This document shows positions 23,257 to 34,203 of a stretch of 64,000 nt of DNA, one piece after another. Position numbers and translations under genes: made by a program. The first letter of the stretch is position 1. Each line of letters begins with the position of its first letter. The DNA is from Zarea fungicola (Eukaryota > Ascomycota > Sordariomycetes > Hypocreales > Cordycipitaceae), in contig FWCC01000199.1 of NCBI GenBank assembly GCA_900169235.1, positions 1 through 64,000 of the forward strand, written 5' to 3'. The notes under the pieces were generated by a model. That model was given only the letters and a program-made list of their open reading frames with translations. It was not told the origin of the DNA and searched no databases.

Positions 23257-23453
23257 CCAGGTGTCACGACTCATATCGTGTCACGTGCTAGAAAGCGGCG
23301 GATAAAAGGCGAGATAGCGGCGTAGTACGCACTGGAGAGGACCTCTTCCTCTCCAGTGATCAATAGAGTCATATTACAGCTACACTACAGCTATCTTCTT
23401 GCTATCTCTCCCATCACCTTCTTCGTGCTAGCCACAACGTTCCTGACACCAGG
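23257..23453. mobile_element. Solo LTR (187 bp) with 5-bp target duplication
   Basis: The LTR occupies 23262-23448, begins TGTCACGACTCATATCG and ends GTTCCTGACA, so it is bounded by TG...CA with matching TGTCA/TGACA inverted ends. It is flanked on both sides by CCAGG (23257-23261 and 23449-23453). Deleting the LTR and one CCAGG rejoins the peptidase frame exactly (ARTR then PWVDITRVG), which shows insertion into a coding exon. Inside is an inverted repeat, CTGGAGAGG...CCTCTCCAG, near 23331-23360. The internal region of the retrotransposon is absent, as expected after LTR-LTR recombination. Short LTR length is seen in Copia-type elements, but the class is not proven. Confidence 0.92.
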
Positions 23454-23723
23454 CCTTGGGTGGACATTACTCGTGTTGGCATTCAAGGTGCCTCTGCTGG
23501 TGGTCACAACGCAACCTCCGCGGTTTTACACCATGGCAGTTTCTACAAAGCTGCTGTTGCTGAGGCGGCCTATCACGACCCTCGTCTGGGAACGGTGAGA
23601 TGGGAGGAAATGTACCTGGGCTGGCCGGTCGACGCCAGCTATGAGGAAAACTCCAACAGCACGCATGCGAAGAAGCTGACTGGGGTGCTGCTGCTATGCA
23701 CAGGCGAGATGGACGACGTTGTT

Positions 23724-23766
23724 TTTCCAGCTGACGGGAGCTGTGCCGGCGTTGGCGTCTCTCAAT
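23724..23766 (+). repeat. 43-bp repeat, copy 1
   Basis: Matches 29082-29124 with one mismatch (GTTGG against GTCGG). The first 12 bases are peptidase codons (FPAD); the remainder looks like foreign sequence that disrupts the gene. Confidence 0.9.
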
Positions 23767-24106
23767 TACCATGCAGTTTGCAGATGCCCTGATCAAAGCA
23801 GACAAGGAGTTTGACCTGGTCATTGTGCCAGATGATACTCATTATGCATCGTCTAATTGGCTTGCAAAGAAGAAGGCCAGGTTCTTTAAGAGATATTTGC
23901 TGGACGGCGAAGAGAGCCCCAATGCAGCACCCGTCACTGAGCCCTCGGTCAGGTAGATGCACCCAAAGACGACGTTTCAATACTTGATTTTCTATCTAGA
24001 AGAGGGACTTGATGACTTTTAATATAGTCAATTGAGAGACTCTCATAACTCAATAAGCTATAAAAGAGTCATTTGCAGCAATTGACCCGTTCATTCGCGA
24101 ATCCCC

Positions 24107-24685
24107 TTATTGCTTCGGCCCGCAAAAGCCCTGGTAGCTGTTGGTGTACCCCCAGGCCGTGTTGTCATACGAATCCGTGTACCACCCGGCACTGGCCCTC
24201 TGCCCGCAATAGTTGAACACCTGCTCCGCAAAGTCGAGCAGCTGTGCGCCCTTGAACGTCCGGTACTGGCCACTGTAGTTGCAGATGTAGATGACGTTGC
24301 TGCCACGATAGCTGCTGAGTGCAACGTACTTGTAGCTAGAGCCGGGATTTGTGATGATTGTGTAGCCGCAGCCAATGTAGTCAATGAAGTCGACCAGGTT
24401 TGTGCGGAAATCCATAATGCCAAAACTCTTCCAGTTCTCGCAGGTGATTTTATCTCCCTTTGGCAGCCCTCGTCTGCGCAGCGATGAAATGTCAGTGGTG
24501 TTGCCGGTGGTCTCGTCTAGGGCCAGCTTTATGCCGTAGTCTTCAAACTGGTTCTCGTGAACATAGGTGATGTTGCCGGATTCATCCTCGAGATGAATGG
24601 CCAAGCCTTCAACGGCATCGCTAGGCAGAGTAACCTGAGCGGCAGCCAATAAAGGTAGAGAAAGAAGAAGGGATGAAAAACGCAT
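24107..24685 (-). CDS. Secreted protein of unknown family with Kex2-type site (192 aa)
   Basis: Intact single exon. I choose the ATG at 24685 because it begins MRFSSLLLSLPLLAAAQ, a strong signal peptide; an upstream in-frame ATG at 24715 would bury it. A pro-region of about 60 residues ends in SSLRRR, a likely Kex2 cleavage site, followed by GLPKGDKITCENWKSFG. The mature part has four cysteines (in ITCEN, YIGCGYT, YICNYSG, NYCGQR) plus a C-terminal FCGPKQ, so five in all, and is rich in Tyr, Asn and Gly. I cannot assign a family. A TATATA-like box lies about 110 bp upstream on the minus strand (near 24796-24803). It neighbours another small secreted protein 1.5 kb away and the broken peptidase. 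A secreted effector or wall protein are the options. Confidence 0.75.
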   Translation of the reverse strand: MRFSSLLLSLPLLAAAQVTLPSDAVEGLAIHLEDESGNITYVHENQFEDYGIKLALDETTGNTTDISSLRRRGLPKGDKITCENWKSFGIMDFRTNLVDFIDYIGCGYTIITNPGSSYKYVALSSYRGSNVIYICNYSGQYRTFKGAQLLDFAEQVFNYCGQRASAGWYTDSYDNTAWGYTNSYQGFCGPKQ

Positions 24686-26205
24686 CTTTCCAAGTCGACT
24701 TGGAAGATTTGGCACTGGAGCAAAGTTGACTATGTGGAATGAGAAGGGCGGTTAGCTTCACAGAGAATGGTTTGAATGGGCTTGGTAACTGTTGTCTATA
24801 TAACAACCACATACTTGTTCAAAGGGGTGAGAGCACAATAAGCCAAGACAGAGTGCTTTGATAGTGTATAAGCCAATTGGTATGCTACTGGAGAGTTGTT
24901 CTCCAACATGAATGGGGTCCCTACTGTATATTTACATCAACCAACACTAGGCTGCAGTGATCATATAATCACCAAGAGATGGAGCAGTGAATCACCGTGA
25001 TATTGTCGTTGCTCTGCTACCCAAGTCGAGACACATTTTTCGCCAAGCCGGATTTTTTATATTGAGTCTAAAATATGATGTAAGAAATGATCCATTTGAA
25101 CGAATCATGTAAATGCCGCCAGGTTCGAGTCATTTTTAAAGCCGAACTAGCGGGGCTTTTTATTAATTCTATTTTCACCTTAATTCCAACGTTATTTTCT
25201 TGGCAAACAGCCTTGCTAGCGGATCTTTTAATCGTTATTCGGTTTTTTAGCCGACCCATCCGGATTTCGGTCCCGAACACATCCCCGCCTTACCGAGACT
25301 TGGAGTTTGGAAGCCTCGGGTCTGGAGATGGCTGGGCCGCGGGGCAGCTTTTTATTTACTAGCATGAACTAGGATGTAATACTAGGAGTTAACAAAGCCT
25401 CTCTGGCAGTATTTTTAGTTGCTAATATCTGTTTCCATCCCACAAGCCTAGCTACCGAGTTACCTTTATACGCGGCTATTAGGGTTCTCGCTGCTCATAT
25501 CTAGGAGCTTATCAATCCGTTAGCAACTTAATTAGTGTATCTGCTTTTACTGACTTTGCTACATGCCTGGGTGGCTGGCTGTTGCCAGTTTCCCAAAGCT
25601 TCTGCCTACCATTTATCCTGTTCGCTCACTTCTTGACTGGGTTGCTACCTCTCGAAAAATCTACCCAGGTATGTGATGATAGGCTGGCGCGGTATTTACC
25701 CGATGCAGACGGACATTGGCCCGCGGTCACTACTGATTAATTATTCGCACAGCTACATTTATGGAGCTCGTGTCAGAATTCAGACAAACTACGGGGTAAC
25801 AAGGAGACGACCCCATATTTTGAGATGATTTTTCCACTTATTCGGCAATCATCCGCCAGCTATTCCCAGGGCCTGGAACCTTATTACCCTAATTAAGGTC
25901 TTGGACTCATACGCTTACGCCTCCCAGGGTTGCGGACAGCTGCAGACAATAAGCTGGTTGTAAAAGAAAAATAGAAAATGAGCTGATGACATGAATCATG
26001 AGCAGGTACCGTCGCACCAGGAATGGCTGGAAATGTAAGAAACCGAAAACGTATAGATTTTTCAACCACTGGCTGATGTGGATATACTGTTGGTATAAGC
26101 CTCGACCATGAAGCACCAAATATATTACTACGCTGTTCGCTGCAGCTTGTCATAATACACGCACCTTTCACTATCTCCACCTAGACCTTGAAAACTTCTG
26201 CAATC
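24686..26205. other. Intergenic, decayed repeat
   Basis: From about 25060 to 25880 the sequence alternates AT-rich and GC-rich pieces with many stops in all frames, like a mutated transposon. I could not identify a transposase or polymerase motif. Confidence 0.45.
24796..24803 (-). promoter_or_regulatory. TATA-like box of the 192-aa secreted protein
   Basis: TTATATAG on the minus strand, about 110 bp upstream of the chosen ATG at 24685. Confidence 0.4.
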
Positions 26206-26698
26206 ATGCACTCTCAATTTTTGAATCTTGTTTACTTTAGCATACTTTCCGTTGCTGCTGCTGCACCATCCTCTGATGCTGTGGTGCCTGCTGCCGAACG
26301 AGATGCATCGTCACAAGAGTCAACCAACGGCATAACCAGGCGCGCCAGTCCCGGAACCATTTTCGTACGCATCCCCCCCAAATCATCCTTAGCACAGAGT
26401 ATAGCTCTAACCTTCACATTGATAGTTCGGAGGACTCCCTTCTCCGGTCGATGTGGCATGGAGTTGCGCGCACAAGGAAAGGGACCGCTTTAGACTGCGA
26501 TGCTACCCGTTTTACGATCTTGGAGGCGATGTTACACAGAATACTTGCTACTCATGTTGCCGCTGCAGCGCCTTTGGGGCGCTTGATTGTAGTCGCAGAA
26601 ACATGAATAATCGTGTGTGCACGACGACATCACTGGATAACTTGGAAGACTCTTGCGCGGCTAGAAATCACTGCCGTTGTGAGAAGTACACCTCTTAA
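26206..26698 (+). CDS. Secreted cysteine-rich protein with RR processing site (143 aa)
   Basis: Two exons: 26206-26364 and 26426-26698. The 61-bp intron has donor GTACGC, branch CTAAC and acceptor GATAG, phase 0. Without splicing the frame ends early, and splicing joins GTIF to FGGLPSPVDVAW. Residues 1-20 form a signal peptide (MHSQFLNLVYFSILSVAAAA). A pro-region ends ITRRAS, a Kex2-type site near residue 46. The mature part of about 95 residues holds eleven cysteines with a dense TCYSCCRC cluster, and further Cys at DC, VC, SC, HC, RC. I do not recognise a family. Its size, processing signals and Cys density fit a secreted effector-like protein or an antimicrobial peptide, which is inference. 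It lies between decayed repeats with no close partner. Confidence 0.7.
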
Positions 26699-27284
26699 GA
26701 TGACTTAAGATTAGATTGAGGCAGAATTTCCTTTCTCTCCGAGTTGTTACTTGAATCACTATTGAAGCAACTGTCTTTTAAAACACTTGTTACATATTTT
26801 CTTTTGCTTATAGGCCAGCCTGCTGAGAAGGTTATTAAGTGTATATGGACAGCATGCGTTCAGGGCCATACGGCCCATACCTGCCATGAACAGCGCCGGG
26901 ATGCGAGACTATATGTATAGATGCTAGTAGGAATCTTATGGCCACAATAGCACTTGCCTTATAATAACTCAAAATATTTATTCGCATTTTATTCAAATAC
27001 TAAGCTAATAGGGTTTAGGATATACTGGCAGGTAAACTATAATATCACTTTGGCCTTACGCCACCTCTAAGCGGCAGCATGACACAAATGCAATTAAGAA
27101 CCTATAATAAGATGCAGTAACCTGCTCGCTGTTTTCTTTTGTTTTTTAAATGTTCAACTTCTGCGGCAACTAGGAACTGTTTTATGAGATCTTATCGAAG
27201 GGGAAAATTTTCACCTGATGTCAACCTGTGTATAGGAGCTCAGATCGGAACAAGCGGCATCTGTTTATGTCGCCATTAACGGCC
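26699..27284. other. Intergenic
   Basis: No gene seen. The AT-rich middle (about 26930-27120) is probably 3' flank of both neighbours. Confidence 0.6.
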
Positions 27285-28821
27285 CTATCTATCTATCGTA
27301 TCGGCATTACTTTCATTTTGTAGCCGTTCCAAAGCCATCCGACACTCAGCCTGCCAATCACGTAACCTAACAATAACCCACTGAAGTATTCCCACCAAAT
27401 AGAGCGCTATGCATTGACCTATCCATAATCCAGCAAGACCCCAGCTATGAAATGCAAGATAAATTCCAAGCGGTAGGGCTACCGCATAGTAGCTCACTAA
27501 GTTGACGATTGCCCCAATCTGCTGTCTACCCATGCCTCTGAGCGAGCCGCCGCACGACCCGTTCAGCCCGTCGGCAATCTGGAACAGCGCGACATACGGC
27601 ATGACGGCGGAGACGAGCTCTCCAGTCTCCTTATCTTCGGTAAAGGCGAAAGATAGCTTTTCGCGCATCAGCATGAGGCCGGCCAATAGAAGAGTGCCAA
27701 CGGCGACTGAAAGTATGGCGGAGGCATGGGCGCTTCGACTGGCGGCATCTGGCTTTTCTGCGCCGAGAAGGTTCCCAACCCGGGTAGAAGTGACGATTCC
27801 CAAACCAAACGGGATTGTGTTGATGACCTGATCGGCTGTCATGATGACTGATTGCGCTGCGAGTGGCACACGACCGAGGCGGCCGGCGGCCAGCGCGACA
27901 ATCTCAAACGCCCACCACTCACTCCCGACGTGCAGGACGCCGAGAATAGCCAGGCTTGAAAATGTGGCCATGTCTTTTGTGGCTCGCCGAATCTGAAGCC
28001 CTCCCCAGCATTGACCGCCGTTGATGAAGGCTGCGTAGCCGACGAGGAGGAGAAAGGAGAGCCAGTAGGAGATGCCTGTCGCGACAGGTGCGCCGTTCAG
28101 ACCCAATTCGGTCTTGTATATAAGAAGATAGTTCAGAGCCACGTTCAGAGGTGCTGTTATGCAGAGTACGTATGCTCCAGCATGGTATATTCCTGTTCCA
28201 AAATTAGCACATGATGGGAGACGGGGTTTGAAGAAGAAAAAGGCTGCCCTCACCTTGAGACTGCATAAACTTTTTCATGGCTTCAAACCAAATGTATCCT
28301 AGACCACCTGGTATAAGATATCGTAGAAACATTGGACTTTGCTGACAGATAAACTCTTCCTGTCCAAGAGCTTCAAAGATTGGCTTCGTGTTCCACCATA
28401 TAACGGCCACCACCCCATAAAAGGCGGTTAGTATTATCAACCCTCTTTGCAGCAACAGACCGAGGTAACATTTATCACTCAGCCCGGTGAAGCTTGCAGA
28501 TGCGAGAGTATCAAGAGCTGTCGTCCCGCCCAGACCGATCAGCCACCCTGTGGCCATGGCAAACATGTAGCTGAACGCGGCCGTCGCGAGGGCTTCGGGG
28601 CTATATCTGCCGACAACCATGACAGAAGCGGTCTGCAGGCTGTTCTGCAAAGCATACGCCAGCACTACAGGGGCCATTCCCTTAACAAGGACAAACATCT
28701 CTCCCACATATTTCCTCAGTTCGCTGACGTTGTGTTCGCTCGGTGTGAGAGCCGTCCGGGGAAGAAGCGGCGAGCGTTCCGTCGCCTCGGTCTCTCCAAT
28801 AAGACGAGAATCATGATGCAT
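27285..28821 (-). CDS. MATE-family multidrug/toxic-compound exporter
   Basis: Two exons on the minus strand (28821-28254 and 28192-27285) give 491 residues. The 61-bp intron has donor GTGAGG and acceptor AACAG. The N-terminus is a soluble 45-residue leader with a dileucine-like SPLLPRT. About twelve hydrophobic segments follow in two homologous halves. Typical MATE positions are VVLAYALQNSLQ in TM1, GLGGTTALDTLASASFTG in TM2-3 (the conserved QSxGA-type region) and GLNGSCGGSLRGMGRQ in the second half. It would export organic cations or metabolites in exchange for H+ or Na+ at the plasma or vacuolar membrane. An MFS transporter on the opposite strand lies 0.9 kb away. No biosynthetic cluster is evident. 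Confidence 0.9.
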
Positions 28822-29759
28822 GCTGAAAAGAATCGTTTCAAAGGTGTCAAATATAGCTGTTAGACCTTTTAAGTGGTATTGGGTTTGTATGCGGCCAGCA
28901 AGCCGGCGATGACAACATGATATACGCGTTCTAGTGCATCGGGTTTTCAGTCATTAGCACTGTATAGCGCAACAACCCCACTCAGTGCAATTTTACTTCA
29001 ATATGCACGGTTATCAAAGATTATCTGGCTAAATTTTGCTTTACAATCCTGGCTGGCTACACTAGATGATACTCGCTGGAGTTTCCAGCTGACGGGAGCT
29101 GTGCCGGCGTCGGCGTCTCTCAATCAGGCGAGAGCGTGCAACAGAGAAGATACTGATAACGATGCGCAATTTAATACGCAGTTAATCAAGTTTTACATTA
29201 GACAAAGGAAAAGTCAGTACTTTCACTGGCCCGTCTTGTGAGGCCACAGACAACTCGGTGGCGCAACACCAGCGGTTCCATGGCATCCGAGTCGTTGACG
29301 GACGTTACCAACAATAGAACGCATAATGCACTGCGATTCATTGCCCAAAATAGGTATAGATCAGCTCTAAACCCCAGGTATACTTCTCCAACTAGCAATT
29401 TCGGGTTCTTATCGCATCTCATTAACGTCTCCTCGGACTGCACGTTTATCTTATCTAGTAGCGCCACACTGGCTTGTGGCAAGCTTCAACGACAGCCAGC
29501 CGGGATACTCCGTAGAGATAAGCCCATCCGAAATTGATAGGCTAACCTGCACCGCTTTGCACGACCAAGATGACAGGGGCACACTTCGACATGGCGTTTT
29601 CGATCCTCGCGCCAACGCGGGGAGATGATAAGGGTGGTTGGTTATAGATATGACTGGAATGATATGACCGGAATACACGCCTACAGCTTCGTGCTGGATA
29701 TAGGTCTGCTGTTCCCGTTAGTTTGCTGCAAAGCTCGTATTGCATTCTTCCCACAGCTG
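28822..29759. other. Divergent promoter region MATE / MFS, with repeat copy
   Basis: About 0.9 kb between divergent transporter genes. It contains 29082-29124, the second copy of the 43-bp repeat also found in the S9 peptidase pseudogene. Short open frames here have no support. Confidence 0.55.
29082..29124 (+). repeat. 43-bp repeat, copy 2
   Basis: See 23724-23766: same orientation, one mismatch. This copy sits in non-coding DNA, still including the 12 bases that encode FPAD in the peptidase. Confidence 0.9.
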
Positions 29760-31516
29760 ATGGAAGTGAAGAATTTCTCAAAAACGATGGCAATGCAGAA
29801 AATCTACTCCGAGGGGCGGTCTGCCAGCCCCAGCGACATTGCAAGCTTTCCAGTGACATTGTGCGAGGATGGCTCTGCAGCAAGTCCACAACCAGTGCAA
29901 GGAGATAACTTGGATCCCTTAAATTGGTCAAAGATGCAGAAACATGTGATTCTCGCAATAGTGATGGGACTGTAAGATATATGCTCTGTTCAAGTGTCAC
30001 TTTACGTATTGACATGACTGCTGCCAATAGATATTTCATGTTCACTTATATAACAACAACAACTGTTCCATCGGGGCCTAAGCTGCAAGAAAAGTACGGC
30101 ATCACAGTCGATCAGGTAAACTGGACTGTCGCTTTGCCTGCGCTTGGGCTCGCAATTGGACCCTTGCTCAGCTCACCTGCGGCGGAAATTGTGGGAAGAA
30201 GGATTGTTATCATGACTGGCACGGTTGTTGCCCTTGCCGCGACTATTGGAGCAGCGTTGTCGCCCAACTATGCAACGTACCTTACTGCACGTGTGTTTCA
30301 AGGTCTCGGCATTTCGCCGGCGTCAACAGTCGGGCTCGCCATCATTAACGATCTATTCTTTGAGAGCGAGCGCGGCCAGAAGACCGGCATGTGGGTTCTC
30401 GCTGTTGATCTCGGGCTCCTGGTCGGCCCCATCATTGGCGGATTTATTGATCTTGCTGGAGATGTTTGGGTTCAATGGCACGTTGCCATAATTTTTGGTC
30501 TTCTTCTTGCCCTGGAGGCTTTCTTTCTGCCCGAATCACTGTACCCAAGAGACTTGATGCTGTCCATTCCAGACTCAGCTGGTGTGAGAGAGACGAAAAC
30601 GCAAGCTGCAGAGACAACTTCGCCTGAGCTGACACCTCTACCAAAGCGGACTAAACAGCTACCCTTCATAAACATCCACCCAATACCCGGCTTGAAGCAT
30701 CTTTCCGTCGCTGCTTCATTCTTGGAGCTTCTTAGAGTTGCCAAACATTATTCTGTTTCCATAGCCATCACTGTGTACTGCTTCAGCTGGTATTGGTGGA
30801 TTATGTCTGTCATCACCATGATTCCAACTGCATATGCCGATTACTCGATCCAGGTGCAACAGTAGGCTACCCACGAGCTACCCACGACAGGTTACATCAC
30901 TGGCGCGACTGTTGCTGACTATTCTACACTAATAGACTCTTCTTCATCGGGCTCATCATCGGCACCTTGATTGCGGAACTTTTCATCTCCGGGCGCCAAA
31001 GCGACTGGTTTGTTGCCTACTTGGCAAAGCGCAACGGCGGCAAACAAGAAGCCGAGATGCGCCTCTGGTTTGCTTACCCGGGTTCTTTTCTAAGTGCTCT
31101 TGGCCTTGTCCTCTGGAGCATTAGCGTTGACCATAAATGGCATTGGGTTGTCGGTCAGCTAGGACTAGCACTTTGTGAGTTGAACTAGCTGTACAAAACC
31201 TTTCAATGCTACTTTTGCTAATTGTCTCATAGTTGGAGGAGGCCTTCAGATGGGAAACACTGCCATTTGTTCCTACATGATGGACGCATCCCCCCAGCAG
31301 CACATGGCTGTGACGGTGTTCTATGCCTTTATGCTCAACATCTCGGCATTTGCCAATCCGTTCTTCATTGTTCAGTGGGTGGCGCGCAACGGTTATACTT
31401 GGACCTACGCATGTCAGGCCCTTATAATTGTTGTATTGTGTATGCCAGTCTTGGCTCTTGTGCATCGTTTTGGAGGATGCACAAGAGAGAAAGACATCGC
31501 AAGTATTTCGACATAG
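29760..31516 (+). CDS. MFS transporter (DHA1-like)
   Basis: Four exons (29760-29971, 30031-30861, 30936-31174, 31233-31516) give 521 residues. Introns have donors GTAAGA, GTAGGC and GTGAGT. The N-terminus of about 55 residues is soluble and ends DPLNWSKMQKH, the usual lead-in to TM1 of fungal multidrug-type MFS proteins. About twelve membrane segments follow. Motif A between TM2 and TM3 is AEIVGRRIVI, and TM4-5 carry RVFQGLGISP and GLLVGPIIGGF. A central hydrophilic loop (about 230-290) divides two halves. Likely a proton-driven exporter or importer of small organic molecules at the plasma membrane. The start is uncertain: Met at 29787 or 29793 is also possible. Divergent from the MATE gene and 0.9 kb upstream of the ureohydrolase. 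Confidence 0.85.
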
Positions 31517-32376
31517 ATTTAGCTTTCAAGTGCTAATGGGAGCTGATTCCGGCAATCCTGGTTAATACTGAGCCTACGGGAAGTCTTTAACATTGTCAGA
31601 GCCTTGCATGTGACATAAATCCTGACATGATTTCCCTCGTGCAATGACACTGTGCCTGGGTTAAAATTCAACGTCGTTATACTCTGTCTCTGATTTCGAA
31701 TTAGACTCCAACTAGGATATAGTAACTTGCACAACGCTTTTTTTTCTATCTCTTAACGACCAATTAACCTTGTTCTGTACAATAGCGTCAGGTACAGCTT
31801 CCGTGGGACCAGCAAAATTGTCCAACACATATGCATTAGTTTCAACGAAAAAGTCAAGCATAAAACGGGAAGTTGGTCAAGCATCAATATCAATGTTTGT
31901 GGGGCGATAAAGAAATCATCAGGCCAGGATCTGAAGTCACACTGCATGAGACTTAGCAGGCTGTCTTATTGTTGTCCCAACACGATAACGACACACGGCA
32001 CACATCGGGTGTCAACACTGCACCTCAGGCCCTCACGTACGCATGAGATTGTCTACAGCTCTGTCATTGGACAGTACCTGTCTCGAGCCATTTTGAATTA
32101 CCGCTTATTTTAGTACTTCTTCAGTGTTACGAGTGTCATCTTCCCCGCAGACAATGTTTAGCGCCACGCACCAAGTTTGCTGTATGTGGCGTATGCTATC
32201 TATCTTCCCAATTAGGCAATTAACTAACATCACACTATTTCCTCGGAACCGTCTTCGGACTGCTGAAAGTTTTGAAAGTTTTGAAAAATAAATAGCCAGC
32301 CTAAACTCTCGACAATGAGCTCTGATAGCTATCAGGATCACATTAATTGCTCAGATATCTGGAAGCTGACGTTAAC
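31517..32376. other. Intergenic
   Basis: No gene seen; the promoter of the ureohydrolase lies at its right end. Near 32265-32285 TTTTGAAAG is repeated in tandem. Confidence 0.6.
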
Positions 32377-33970
32377 ATGCATTCGTCCACGTTCCTCTCC
32401 TTCTTTCTCGCAGCTACTGCATCCGCCCATCAGAAGGTTATGGGTGAAGGCCCTCACCAGTCTCTGTGGTATAATCGCCTTCCGGGTGATGGTGGCAGGC
32501 AGGTTCGTCTTTGCCCAGCCAGGGGCATGTCGCCAGTGGCTAACATTGTCAGGCTGACTCCGTCTTTTCTGGCATTACGACGTTTGGGCGTCTCCCATAT
32601 GAGAATTGCTTAACAAACAGAAACGCCAAATATGATATTGCCTTTCTCGGTGCGTTGCTGTGTCAAATTTGGGAGCGAAAGTCGGCTGCCTAACCAATCT
32701 CCATAGGCGCTCCATTCGATACCGGGACCTCGTACCGGCCGGGAGCCCGCTTCGGACCTTCTGGTATCCGACAAGGCTCACGGCGTCTCAATCTCTAGTA
32801 AGATTAGAGAAGGTTTGCAGGAGGAGTACTCTACTAATACCAAAGACAGTGGCGGTTACAATGTCCCTCTTGCTGTGAATCCCTTCAACAGCTGGGCGAC
32901 AGTGCTTGACTGCGGCGATATTCCCGTGACCTCGTAAGTAGGACATACAATTCTGGAGACGTTGACTTGCATACTCACCACAATAAGGTATGATAATACA
33001 TGGGCTCTTGAGCAGATTGAATACGGCCACAACGAGCTGCTGTCGCGAGCGCCGGTGACCGATGCCGACAAGCTTGGCCCGGCCAAAGGTGGCAAGGTGT
33101 TGCCGCGCATCATCACCCTCGGCGGCGACCACACCATCACTCTCCCACTTCTGCGCTCCATCAACCGTGCCTACGGGCCCATTTCTGTAATCCATTTTGA
33201 CAGCCACTTGGACACTTGTAAGTTTAGCTTTTGGTCTTGATATTTCCACAGCGTCTGACTCTTTTAATCAGGGAAGCCAAAGGTCTTTGGCGGTGCACCT
33301 AGTGAAGTCGCCAGCATCAACCATGGCACATACTTTTACCATGCAGCCCAGGAGGGCCTTCTTGCCAACGATACGAATATCCATGCTGGAATTCGCACCA
33401 CGCTCTCCGGTCCCAGCGACTATGACAACGATGGGTACTGCGGCTTCGAAATCGTGGAGGCCCGTGAGATTGACAAGATTGGCACCGATGGCATCATCAA
33501 GAAGATTCTCGACCGCGTAGGCACGGAAAAACCAGTCTATCTGTCCCTCGATATCGACACTCTAGATCCAGCTTGTGAGTTGCCAAACTGGCCCCTAGCG
33601 CTCCTCTTTTTCTTTTTTATTATTATGCAGGGACTAATAGCCATTGAAACTGTAGTCGCGCCTGCAACTGGAACTCCGGAGACGGGTGGGTGGTCAACGC
33701 GCGAGCTGCGCACCATTCTTCGCGGCCTGGAAGATCTGAACCTGGTTGCTGCCGACATTGTCGAAGTCGCTGTAAGTGCTTGACCAAAGAGAACCTCGTG
33801 CCGCTGCCCGCTTGCTTTCAGCTACTGACAATCAGAAGCCTGCTTACGACACAAACGCCGAGCACACTACCATGGCGGCTGCCGATGTGTTGTTCGAGAT
33901 TATGAGCATCATGGTCAAGAAGGGTCCCCTGAGCAAGATGGTGAAGCAATCAGATAATGAGGAGCTGTAA
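32377..33970 (+). CDS. Secreted agmatinase-type ureohydrolase
   Basis: Eight exons by eye (32377-32502, 32553-32649, 32707-32797, 32850-32933, 32988-33217, 33272-33574, 33656-33771, 33836-33970) give 393 residues. The N-terminus [19 protein letters not shown] is a signal peptide, as in many fungal agmatinases. Binuclear Mn ligands are present: [14 protein letters not shown] (His/Asp set) and [11 protein letters not shown]. The substrate-loop pieces [18 protein letters not shown] and GGYNVPL fit agmatinase more than arginase. The reaction would be agmatine (or a guanidino compound) plus water to amine plus urea, here outside the cell or in the secretory route. Exon joins were chosen by frame and motif. 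The last acceptor is a CAGAAG pair that can add or omit one Lys (VAKPAYD or VAPAYD). I see no lesion. Confidence 0.85.
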
Positions 33971-34203
33971 CTTCTTGAGATTAATTACAACTCTTAAGGG
34001 CTGCAACCATTTTTAGGCTAATTATATAATCTCTAATGAGATTGCCCTATTATTATACTGCTTTCCTTAATACTTGTCGAGTTTTAAAAATTAAAACCAT
34101 GTGTGTAAACTATGCGGCTGCTAACTTACCCCCAAGCAAACTGTCGACACTCTTTATCAGAAAGACTTTGACTCATACAACATCCATGACTTTTTAACTT
34201 GTG

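Larger units (their letters stand above)
21622..23956 (+). pseudogene. S9 prolyl-oligopeptidase/DPP-IV-like peptidase, broken
   Basis: Family order is clear. There is an N-terminal beta-propeller (MNTSESAAFEKAC start; DGKLDQWEGDL; SASASPDGRFAVAT; SKRDGWNHLYRFSDDG) and a C-terminal alpha/beta hydrolase with nucleophile Ser in GIQGASAGGHNA, Asp in GEMDDVV and His in PDDTHYA. Usual length is about 730 residues. Damage seen: a frame change near 21900; another before 22080; TAG at 22123-22125; a frame change near 22515; a 187-bp solo LTR at 23262-23448; and an extra piece of about 35 bp near 23735-23770 that shifts frame before QFADALIKADKEF. The active-site triad pieces are all still recognisable, so decay is fairly recent. 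Intact relatives remove N-terminal dipeptides or act as oligopeptidases. No signal peptide is visible at the chosen start. Confidence 0.85.
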
